Below, piece after piece: positions 23,099 through 29,174 of a stretch of 29,174 nt of DNA. The notes beneath the pieces are model-generated. The model was not told the origin of the DNA. It was given only the letters and a program-made list of their open reading frames with translations, and ran no database searches. Position numbers and translations under genes: made by a program. Position 1 is the first letter of the stretch, and each line of letters begins with the position of its first letter. Location: the NCBI GenBank assembly GCA_002336845.1, contig DDEX01000076.1, positions 1 through 29,174 of the forward strand, given 5' to 3'. This DNA is from Rhodobacteraceae bacterium UBA1943 (GTDB lineage Bacteria; Pseudomonadota; Alphaproteobacteria; Rhodobacterales; Rhodobacteraceae).

Positions 23099-24717
23099 TT
23101 CGTGTTGATCCACTGGTAAAGCCAGGTTTCAGTCAGTTTCCGGTCAAAGCCCGCGATATGCGCGCCCATCTCAACGATCGCGCCGCTTGGGGCGCTCGCA
23201 TCCACCACAAGCCGCCAGATGTCGGTTCCGGCAATCTTTTCGACCGTCGTTCCCAGCACCTCGCCGGTGGACATGGTGACGATGGGTTCAACCATCGCCT
23301 CGTCATCCAGTTGCGCCAGAATACCACCCTTGAAGTCGATCACGAACTTGCGGGTGCCTTGCACGGCCTCGACCCCGGATATGCCACCATGGCCTGCCCG
23401 GGTCTCATATACATAGGCAAGAACTTCACCATCGTCATGCGGCAAGTCGCCCCAGTGCAGCCGATAGGCGAATTCCCGGGAATCGCCTGCCTTCACGGCG
23501 CCATCGGGCACCCAATAGGCGACGATGTTGTCATTGGCTTCCAGTTGCGACGGGATTTCGACCAGACGCACGTTGCCCTTGCCCCAGTCACCCATCGGCT
23601 CGACGTTCAGCGAGGGGCGGCGTTCATAGCGTGCGCCAACATCCTGATAATTCTGGAAATCGCGGTCGCGCTGGAACAGGCCGAAGCTGCGCGGAGAGGT
23701 TTCGCTGAAATAGCCGCCGGTCAGTTGCGGCGGGTTGTTCAGCGGGCGCCACAGCACATCGCCGTCGGTCCGGATGATGCGCAAACCCTCGCTGTCATGC
23801 ACATTCGGGCGATAGTCGTCGAACTGCGCCCGGTTCTTTTCCGAGAACAGGAACATCGAGGTCAGCGGCGCGATCCCCAGCTCTGTCACGTCCTGACGGA
23901 AGAACAGGCGGGCCGTCACCTCCATCCGCGTGTCCGCGCCGGGGGTGATGACAAAGCGGTAAGCCCCGGTGACCGAGGGGCCTTCCAGCGTGGCATAGAC
24001 CGTGATCGAGGTGGCATTCGCCCCGCCGCGTTCCATATAGAAGCGGGAAAAGCGGGGGAACTCCTCTGCCTGCGAGGTGGCCGTGTTCAGCGCAAGGCCG
24101 CGCGCCGACAGGCCATAGGACGACCCGCGCCCCAACGCCCGGAAATAGCTGGCCCCGACAAAGGCAACCAGTTCGTCCAGCTTGTCGGGCCGGTTCAGGG
24201 CAAAGTTCAGCCGAAAGCCCGCCACCCCCGGCAGTTTGGCATGTTCGGGAACCCGTTTGACCAGATCGTTCAGATATTCGAAATCGTCGGTGGTGAACCG
24301 CATTTCGGTGGACTGGCCCTGGGCCACCTCGAAGATGCGCACCGGCTCGGGGAACAGCCAGCCCATGTGGAACGCGGCCAGCCGGAAATTCGACCCTTTT
24401 TCCGTCCAGCGGGCGCGGTCGTCGCGGAACCGGATCAGCCGGTAATCGTCATAGGTCAGATCACCCAGAAACCCGGCAGGAGCGGGGGCGGAGACAAAAG
24501 GCTGGGTGGCCAGCGCCTTCATCTCGTCCGTCAGGATGTCAAAGCTGAATTGCTGCGGTGCCGCGGGTGCATCTGCCGCAGTATCCGCCGGCGGGGTGCC
24601 TGCGGTCTGGGCAAACACCGGCCCCTGACCCATCAGTGCAAAGGGCATGGCGGCGGCCGAAATGCGCAGGAATGCGCGGCGCGAGACAAGGTCGATCAGA
24701 TGTGCGGTATTCGACAT
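23095..24717 (-). CDS. opgG: Periplasmic glucan biosynthesis protein OpgG (MdoG)
   Basis: This 540-residue periplasmic protein works on the growing glucan, probably shaping its branches or releasing it. It has a twin-arginine-type signal (SRRAFLR, residues 12-18, then ISAAAMPFALMG) and a proline/alanine linker. The long OpgG domain (about 55-535) shows FLGDLTYDDYRLIRFRDDRA, RALGRGSSYGLSARGLALNT, MTSMFLFSEKNRAQFDDYRP-like spacing, DSEGLRII and PPQLTGGYFSETSPRSFGLF. ATG 24717 is chosen because it gives a compact Tat signal; a GTG at 24744 is possible. The Tat motif is more typical of its paralogue OpgD, but the operon position argues for OpgG. It is first in the operon, with a putative promoter at 24774-24803. 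Confidence 0.94.
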   Translation of the reverse strand: MSNTAHLIDLVSRRAFLRISAAAMPFALMGQGPVFAQTAGTPPADTAADAPAAPQQFSFDILTDEMKALATQPFVSAPAPAGFLGDLTYDDYRLIRFRDDRARWTEKGSNFRLAAFHMGWLFPEPVRIFEVAQGQSTEMRFTTDDFEYLNDLVKRVPEHAKLPGVAGFRLNFALNRPDKLDELVAFVGASYFRALGRGSSYGLSARGLALNTATSQAEEFPRFSRFYMERGGANATSITVYATLEGPSVTGAYRFVITPGADTRMEVTARLFFRQDVTELGIAPLTSMFLFSEKNRAQFDDYRPNVHDSEGLRIIRTDGDVLWRPLNNPPQLTGGYFSETSPRSFGLFQRDRDFQNYQDVGARYERRPSLNVEPMGDWGKGNVRLVEIPSQLEANDNIVAYWVPDGAVKAGDSREFAYRLHWGDLPHDDGEVLAYVYETRAGHGGISGVEAVQGTRKFVIDFKGGILAQLDDEAMVEPIVTMSTGEVLGTTVEKIAGTDIWRLVVDASAPSGAIVEMGAHIAGFDRKLTETWLYQWINTK

Positions 24718-24773
24718 AGGTATCTGTAACCGAAGAGCTTTCACGACATGAGGCTGCGAGTGGCCGTGCGCCG

Positions 24774-24803
24774 CATATACGGGACAGGCAAGTTCATAAG
24801 CAA
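24774..24803 (-). promoter_or_regulatory. Putative promoter of the opg operon
   Basis: On the minus strand TTGCTT (24803-24798) is followed after 18 bases by TATATG (24779-24774), a fair sigma-70 match. Transcription would start near 24767, leaving a leader of about 50 bases before opgG. No experimental support; the assignment rests on pattern only. Confidence 0.4.
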
Positions 24804-24861
24804 GCAGGGATCAAGACTTCCTGATCGAAACGGCGCAAAATTGCTTCACTTCTTCGACATG

Positions 24862-24901
24862 TATGCACAGAAAAACATCGCCGCTATGCTGCGTGTGCAT
24901 A
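24862..24901. repeat. Inverted repeat upstream of the opg promoter
   Basis: TATGCACA (24862-24869) and TGTGCATA (24894-24901) are exact inverted copies separated by 24 bases, in the 281-base gap between opgG and the next gene. The place, about 60 bases upstream of the putative opg -35, suits a regulator binding site, but each arm is short. Confidence 0.35.
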
Positions 24902-24998
24902 GGCGCTGGGATTCGCCCCCGAACCCGCCCCGATACCGACCAAAACGGCCTTGCCGCAGCCCGCCCAGACGCACCTCGGCCGCGAGCAGATTCCATGC

Positions 24999-25868
24999 CT
25001 AGAACCACTGTCCCGGCTCCATCAGGCCCAGTTGCATCAACTGGTCGGAATGCCAGGCGAAGGGCACGGAGTTGTGCCATTGAAACGTCTGGATATCAAA
25101 GCGCGAACCGGCATTGCTGCGCAGGGCCTTGGCAGTGCGAAAGCTGGCAATGGCGGTGGTGATGTTGTGGTGCCAGGGGCAGGCGTAGGTATTATATTCC
25201 TCGTCGTTGAGAGTATAGTCAGGCCGCAAGGTCAGGCCTGGCTTTGTCTTGAACAGCGCGATGCGGTCGATCTTGCGCCGAAGCAGGGGGATATGCTCTT
25301 CAAACCGCCAGCGCAGGCCGCCAAAGAAGTCAAGCTGGCGTTCCTTGGGGTGGTTATGGTTTGCCACATCGGGCCGCCCCAGCGCGTAATAGCCCGATTT
25401 GTCCAGATGTGCCTGCTCCAGCGAGACGGCATTGGGAAATTGCGTCAGGTCATCGGCGTAAAGGTCTATCACATAAGACAAAATCGCCTCGCGCCGCTCT
25501 TCGGCGTGAAAGGCGATCAACTCACGCACGTTGCGGGTTTCGCAGAACGGGTGGAACAGGTATTCGGCGTTGTAGCAGTAATAAAGCCAGATACCGGGTG
25601 CGGCCTCGATCACCGCATTGATGGCGGCGAAGACCGCATCCTCGACATGGATATCAAAGAAGATCCGGTGGATCTTCGGCTCCAGTTCGGGCGAGACGGT
25701 GATGCCCGCAGGGCCAAGCAGCGCGATCTCGGGGAACCCTGCTGCCAGATGATGCCGCAGGGTGGTATCCACCTCGGTCTGATCCTCGGCAAAGACCAGT
25801 GCCAGCGGCCCCTTGGTAAAGGCCGTCTTGCCTTTGGTAAGAAAGGTTTCCAGATCAGGATACAGCAT
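24999..25868 (-). CDS. Conserved protein of unknown function, weakly glycosyltransferase-like
   Basis: This 289-residue soluble protein has no signal peptide or membrane helix. An N-terminal alpha/beta part includes GPLALVFAEDQTEVDTTLRH and LLGPAGI, followed by WLYYCYNAEYLFHPFCETR, ELIAFHAEERREAILSYVID and a C-terminal segment rich in aromatic residues (YACPWHHNITTA, QTFQWHNSVPFAWH). It is reminiscent of proteins labelled glycosyltransferase family 2 in Rhodobacterales, but I see no clear DxD motif, so function is uncertain. The start at 25868 has only a weak ribosome site. It lies divergent from miaB across 131 bases and upstream of the opg operon, with no proof of a link to glucan synthesis. 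Confidence 0.7.
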   Translation of the reverse strand: MLYPDLETFLTKGKTAFTKGPLALVFAEDQTEVDTTLRHHLAAGFPEIALLGPAGITVSPELEPKIHRIFFDIHVEDAVFAAINAVIEAAPGIWLYYCYNAEYLFHPFCETRNVRELIAFHAEERREAILSYVIDLYADDLTQFPNAVSLEQAHLDKSGYYALGRPDVANHNHPKERQLDFFGGLRWRFEEHIPLLRRKIDRIALFKTKPGLTLRPDYTLNDEEYNTYACPWHHNITTAIASFRTAKALRSNAGSRFDIQTFQWHNSVPFAWHSDQLMQLGLMEPGQWF

Positions 25869-25999
25869 CAGTCTTCGCGGTTCGGCCCTTTTGTTGCAGA
25901 ATTCGAGAAGGCGGTGGCGAATGCAAGCCCTGCGGGCCGCCGGTGCGTTGCGATTTGCCTCACTTTGGCGTAATCCGCGCCGATCCGCGGAGAAATGCC

Positions 26000-27310
26000 A
26001 TGTCCACGCCCAAGAAGCTGTTCATCAAGACCTATGGCTGCCAGATGAATGTCTATGACAGCGAGCGCATGGCCGAGGCCATGGGCAGCGAGGGCTATGT
26101 GCTGACCGAGGTGCAGGACGAGGCGGACATGGTGCTGCTGAACACCTGCCACATCCGCGAAAAGGCCAGCGAAAAGCTGTATTCCGACCTTGGCCGTCTG
26201 AAACCGTTGAAGGCGGCAAAGCCCGACCTCAAGATTGGCGTCGCGGGCTGCGTGGCCCAAGCTGAGGGCGCCGAGATCCTCAAACGGATGCCGCTGGTCG
26301 ATCTGGTGGTCGGGCCGCAAAGCTATCACCGCCTGCCCGAAATGGCGCGGGCGACCGAAAAGACCGTGGACACAGACTTTCCGGTCGAGGACAAGTTCGA
26401 CCTTTTGCCCGAACGTAAAGCGCCCCGCGGCCCTTCGGCCTTTCTGACGGTGCAGGAAGGCTGCGACAAGTTCTGTGCGTTCTGTGTGGTGCCCTATACC
26501 CGGGGGGCAGAGGTCAGCCGCCCGGTGGCGCGCATTCTGGACGAGGCGCAGAAGCTGGTGGATCGCGGGGTGCGCGACATCACCCTGCTGGGCCAGAACG
26601 TGAATGCCTATCATGGCGAGGGGCAGGGCGGAACCTGGACGCTGGCCCGCCTGATCCGCGCCCTGGCCAAGATCGACGGGTTGGCCCGCATCCGCTATAC
26701 CACCAGTCATCCCAATGACATGGATGACGATCTTGTGGCAGCTCATGGCGATCTGCCGGCGCTGATGCCTTATCTGCATCTGCCGGTGCAGTCGGGCAGC
26801 GACCGCATCCTTAGGGCGATGAACCGCAAGCATACCGCTGAAAGCTACCTGCGCCTGATCGAGCGTATTCGCGCCGCGCGGCCCGACATCCTGCTGTCGT
26901 CCGATTTCATCGTTGGCTTTCCCGGCGAGACCGATCAGGATTTTGCCGACACGATGGGCCTGATCCGCGCGGTGGGCTTCGGGCAGGCCTTCAGCTTCAA
27001 ATACTCTGCCCGCCCTGGCACGCCTGCGGCCGAGAAAGATCCGGTCGAGGCGGCGGTGGCCGATGCCCGACTGCAAGAACTGCAAGCCCTGATCACCGCC
27101 CAGCAGCGCGCGGTCCAACAGGCGATGGTGGGCCGCGAGGTCGGGGTGCTTTACGACAAGCCCGGTCGGCTGCCGGGTCAGTTGATCGGCAAATCGGACC
27201 ATCTTCACGCCGTTTTCGTCGAGGACAGCCAGGGTAAGGTTGGCGATCTGGTGCGGGTGCGGATCCGCGCCTCCAGCTCGAATTCGCTTGAGGGCGAACG
27301 AATCGGCTGA
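26000..27310 (+). CDS. miaB: tRNA 2-methylthio-N6-dimethylallyladenosine synthase
   Basis: This 436-residue radical-SAM methylthiotransferase adds the 2-methylthio group to i6A37 in tRNAs that read codons starting with U. Cys14 (KTYGCQMN), Cys50 (LNTCHIRE) and Cys84 (AGCVAQ) bind the N-terminal auxiliary cluster. Cys155, Cys159 and Cys162 (GCDKFCAFC) bind the SAM cluster. LGQNVNAYHG, LHLPVQSGS and the C-terminal TRAM domain (about 375-432) complete the family pattern. GGAGA at 25989-25993 supports the start at 26000; an earlier in-frame start at 25943 adds non-family residues. miaB and phoH are frequent operon partners; here two envelope genes lie between them. Confidence 0.97.
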   Translation: MSTPKKLFIKTYGCQMNVYDSERMAEAMGSEGYVLTEVQDEADMVLLNTCHIREKASEKLYSDLGRLKPLKAAKPDLKIGVAGCVAQAEGAEILKRMPLVDLVVGPQSYHRLPEMARATEKTVDTDFPVEDKFDLLPERKAPRGPSAFLTVQEGCDKFCAFCVVPYTRGAEVSRPVARILDEAQKLVDRGVRDITLLGQNVNAYHGEGQGGTWTLARLIRALAKIDGLARIRYTTSHPNDMDDDLVAAHGDLPALMPYLHLPVQSGSDRILRAMNRKHTAESYLRLIERIRAARPDILLSSDFIVGFPGETDQDFADTMGLIRAVGFGQAFSFKYSARPGTPAAEKDPVEAAVADARLQELQALITAQQRAVQQAMVGREVGVLYDKPGRLPGQLIGKSDHLHAVFVEDSQGKVGDLVRVRIRASSSNSLEGERIG

Positions 27311-27494
27311 TTGCTCGGGTAATTCGGTCTGTTTCTGGCGTGCCAACAATTGGGGCCGCCTGCCGGAATCGGACGCGGTCCTGCACTAGTGATTTGTTCT
27401 TTCAGGTATATTTTCGAATTTTGCTTGCGCAACGCGGTCTGCGCCGCCCATTTTGCCGACGCTGCTGCTTGTGTGTGTTTGGGGGTTTCAAGTT

Positions 27495-28064
27495 ATGAGG
27501 TTTCTGATCGGGGCGTTGCGGAGCGGCCTTGCCGTTGCCGTGATGGCTGTGTGTCTGTTTGGCGCCGGGACCGCGAAGGCCCAACAGGCGCCCGAAGCCT
27601 ATGGCAAGATCGAATGGGGCATCTGGGTTGATGACGACGGCTGTATGCACTGGTGGGCCGATGGCGGCCTTGAGGGGTATATGCTGGACCGGGTGAACCC
27701 CAAGACCGGCAAGCCTGTCTGCCTGAAGCGCAACACCTGTCTGATCGAAAACACCGATGTGCTGTTTGCCACCGACAGCGCCGCGCTGACCGCAACCGGC
27801 CGCCGCCGTCTGGAAGAATTCTTCCGCGCCACCAACGCCTTTGGCTATGCCATTTATGGCCATACCGACAGCCGTGCCTCGGACAGCTACAACAAGCGCC
27901 TCAGCCAGCGCCGCGCCGCCGCCGTGGCCAATGTTGCCCGCTCGGTCGGAGGGGTGGTCGAACGTGAGATCGGTTATGGCGAAAGCCGCCCGGTCGCGCC
28001 CAACACCTCTGCCGCCGGAATGCAGAAGAACCGGCGCGTCGAAATCGTCTGCTATCGGTGGTGA
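27495..28064 (+). CDS. OmpA-domain envelope protein
   Basis: This 189-residue protein has a signal peptide (1-29, ending AKAQ) and a short N-terminal module (about 40-82) containing Cys50 and Cys76. An OmpA-like peptidoglycan-binding domain follows (about 84-188; DVLFATDSAALTATG, then YGHTDSRASDSYNKRLSQRR and GYGESRPVAPN). Asp125 and Arg140 are the usual meso-diaminopimelate contacts. It should anchor to the cell wall from the periplasm. The two-cysteine module is repeated in the next gene. The ribosome site before 27495 is weak, while a longer frame from a TTG at 27453 adds no signal-like sequence. 184 bases separate it from miaB, without a visible terminator. Confidence 0.9.
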   Translation: MRFLIGALRSGLAVAVMAVCLFGAGTAKAQQAPEAYGKIEWGIWVDDDGCMHWWADGGLEGYMLDRVNPKTGKPVCLKRNTCLIENTDVLFATDSAALTATGRRRLEEFFRATNAFGYAIYGHTDSRASDSYNKRLSQRRAAAVANVARSVGGVVEREIGYGESRPVAPNTSAAGMQKNRRVEIVCYRW

Positions 28065-28069
28065 TCGTG

Positions 28070-28414
28070 ATGTCCAGGACTGTTTCCCTGCTGCTTTGCC
28101 TTGGCGTGCTGGCCCTTTCGGGGTGCGTCGAGGGCCTGACGCCCTATCACAAGGGCCCGGGAACCGTCATTGCCACGGCGCATGACACCGGCCGCGACGG
28201 CAATGCCTTGCGCGAGGGCGAGGCGGCCATCGTCTATGACCCCGACGGCTGCCAGGGCTGGATCATCGATGACGGGGCCGAAGGATATTCCGGCCGCCGC
28301 TTCGATCCGGTTTCCGGCCTGCCGGTCTGCAACAACCGCTTTCCGCCGGGAACCGTGGTGGGCAACTACCAGACCGAGTCGGCCCCGATCCGGGACTGGG
28401 TGCCCGCCGAATAG
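28070..28414 (+). CDS. Small lipoprotein sharing a Cys module with the OmpA protein
   Basis: This 114-residue lipoprotein has a signal with lipobox Leu16-Ser-Gly-Cys19, so it should be lipid-anchored after processing by signal peptidase II. The residue after Cys19 is Val, which does not suggest retention in the inner membrane. The mature part holds a Cys61 to Cys87 module (DGC-x2-W-x2-D ... EGY ... P-x2-G-x-PVC) with the same spacing as in the preceding OmpA protein. The gene starts five bases after that gene's stop, so they form one operon and probably one functional unit. The exact function is unknown. A GTG at 28058 is an alternative start overlapping the upstream gene. Confidence 0.82.
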   Translation: MSRTVSLLLCLGVLALSGCVEGLTPYHKGPGTVIATAHDTGRDGNALREGEAAIVYDPDGCQGWIIDDGAEGYSGRRFDPVSGLPVCNNRFPPGTVVGNYQTESAPIRDWVPAE

Positions 28415-28630
28415 GGGCGCACAGTAAAACGGCAGTTTCTGACGCTAGATATGGGGTCGTGGCGCAAGCTGCGGCCCTTTTCCTTGGGTTGGCGGTCGTG
28501 ATTGCCCGAAAAAGCGTCACGTCAATGTCACGCCGGGGGCAGATGCTGCAAGAAAGCCAACAAGGCTCTTGCCGGACAAACCAGCCGGACCCACATTCGA
28601 CTCGTGGCCCTTTGCATCAAGGAGATCCCT
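28415..28630. other. Intergenic leader region before phoH
   Basis: These 216 bases hold no supported gene. Two exact GTCACG copies (28516-28521 and 28527-28532) lie 11 bases apart, one helical turn, with GTCAAT between them. A hairpin forms from CAAGAAAGCC (28549-28558) and GGCTCTTG (28564-28571), with an AA bulge. No clear terminator is seen after the lipoprotein gene, so readthrough into phoH is possible. Confidence 0.4.
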
Positions 28631-29174
28631 TTGGGCATCAGCGCACTGACCCCCCCGACCCGTGCCGAAGACATGGTGGAAACCGTTCTTGAATTCCCCG
28701 ACAACCGGCTTTTGATCGACCTTTGCGGCGAGTACGACCGAAATCTCGCGCAGATCGAACATCAGATGGGGGTGCATGTGCTGAGACGGGGCAACCGCCT
28801 GTCCGTCATCGGCGACAAGGGCGCCCGCGAACAGGCCGCCGCCATCCTGCGTTCGCTTTATACCAAGCTGGAAGGTGGGCGCAGCGTTGCGGCGGGCGAC
28901 ATCGACGGCGCGATCCGCATGGGGCGTGCCGCGGATGTGCTGCGCCCAGACGGCGAACAGATCGAGATGTTCGGCACGACCGGAGTCGAGCTGCGGACCC
29001 GCAAAAAGCCGATCGAGCCGCGCACCGAGGCGCAAAAGGCCTATGTCGCGAACCTCTTCGCCAATGAGCTGGGTTTTGGCATCGGCCCCGCAGGCACCGG
29101 CAAGGCTTATCTGGCGGTGGCGTGTGCGGTTGATGCGCTGGAAGCCAATGCGGCCCGGCGGCTGGTGCTGGTAC
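28631..29174 (+). CDS. phoH: PhoH-family ATPase, truncated at the window end, TTG start
   Basis: This protein is cut by the window edge after about 181 residues. The N-terminal part has the KH-like PhoH/YbeZ pattern (LEFPDNRLLIDLCGEYDRNL, then IEHQMGVHVLRRGNRLSVIG), then DIDGAIRMGR, EMFGTTGVELRTRKKPIEPR, and the start of the ATPase domain with LGFGIGPAGTGKAYLAVA. PhoH-like ATPases act in RNA metabolism and ribosome maturation with YbeY, usually encoded next. The frame starts at TTG 28631, six bases after AAGGAG (28619-28624); the first in-frame ATG (28673) lies inside the conserved segment. The Walker A loop reads GTGK-Ala159 instead of GTGK-Thr, losing the residue that coordinates magnesium. 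Confidence 0.92.
   Translation, partial: MGISALTPPTRAEDMVETVLEFPDNRLLIDLCGEYDRNLAQIEHQMGVHVLRRGNRLSVIGDKGAREQAAAILRSLYTKLEGGRSVAAGDIDGAIRMGRAADVLRPDGEQIEMFGTTGVELRTRKKPIEPRTEAQKAYVANLFANELGFGIGPAGTGKAYLAVACAVDALEANAARRLVLV

Noticed and set aside
23158..24729. Long plus-strand open frame antisense to opgG
   Set aside because: Its codons mirror opgG; no recognisable domain or start signal.
25868..27349. Long minus-strand open frame antisense to miaB
   Set aside because: It is a shadow of miaB, whose cysteine motifs are intact on the plus strand.
1..29174. CRISPR arrays, insertion sequences, prophage genes
   Set aside because: No regularly spaced direct repeats, transposase, integrase or phage structural genes were seen anywhere in the window.

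Overview
The window is GC-rich, densely packed chromosomal DNA, almost certainly from a Rhodobacter-like alphaproteobacterium (Rhodobacterales, Paracoccaceae/Rhodobacteraceae). The main reasons are a C4-pathway 5-aminolevulinate synthase (hemA) with an FNR-type box in front of it, and an opgG-opgI-opgH-opgC operon arranged as described for Rhodobacter sphaeroides. A short RodZ-like protein next to ispG and a peptide release factor 2 with no frameshift site fit this. No phage, transposase, integrase, CRISPR array or plasmid function was seen. Most genes are core housekeeping genes.

Layout. 1-21: the 3' end of a tRNA, probably tRNA-Asp. 366-626: small secreted DUF1344 protein, then a strong terminator. 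682-2551 (-): GNAT acetyltransferase and M20 dipeptidase. 2658-4411 (+): small secreted protein, then hemA behind the FNR-like box. 4527-6953 (+): rodZ-like gene, strong terminator, ispG. 6954-7069: pair of inverted REP-like hairpins between converging genes. 7079-7822 (-): DsbA/ScsC-like thiol oxidoreductase. 7901-12915 (+): aminotransferase, amidase and penicillin-binding protein 1A. 13049-14173 (+): prfB. 14177-15793 (-): RarD-type transporter and a NUDIX hydrolase. 16205-17703 (-): YceI protein and an arylamine N-acetyltransferase. 18118-19928 (+): two translationally coupled genes, a flavin-reductase-fold (PNPOx) protein and a PNPOx-GAF-winged-helix fusion. 19969-24717 (-): opgC, opgH, opgI, opgG. 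24999-25868 (-): conserved protein of unknown function. 26000-27310 (+): miaB. 27495-28414 (+): OmpA-domain protein and a lipoprotein that share a two-cysteine module. 28631 to the end (+): phoH, truncated by the window edge and starting at TTG.

How the parts work together. RodZ-like protein, amidase and PBP1A serve cell shape and the peptidoglycan wall, and the opg operon makes and succinylates periplasmic glucans. The OmpA protein and lipoprotein probably belong to the same envelope theme. hemA feeds heme and (bacterio)chlorophyll synthesis, and its FNR box implies oxygen control. ispG supplies isoprenoid precursors. miaB and phoH are the usual tRNA-modification/RNA-metabolism neighbours, here separated by two envelope genes.

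The least explained part is 16205-19928. A divergent pair of short operons (N-acetyltransferase with a Glu in place of the catalytic Asp plus YceI; PNPOx plus PNPOx-GAF-wHTH) flanks a shared 414-base intergenic region. I propose, as inference only, that the fusion protein is a ligand- or redox-sensing transcription regulator of this locus. Coordinates of starts were chosen from ribosome binding sites and from family resemblance by eye; no database search was possible.
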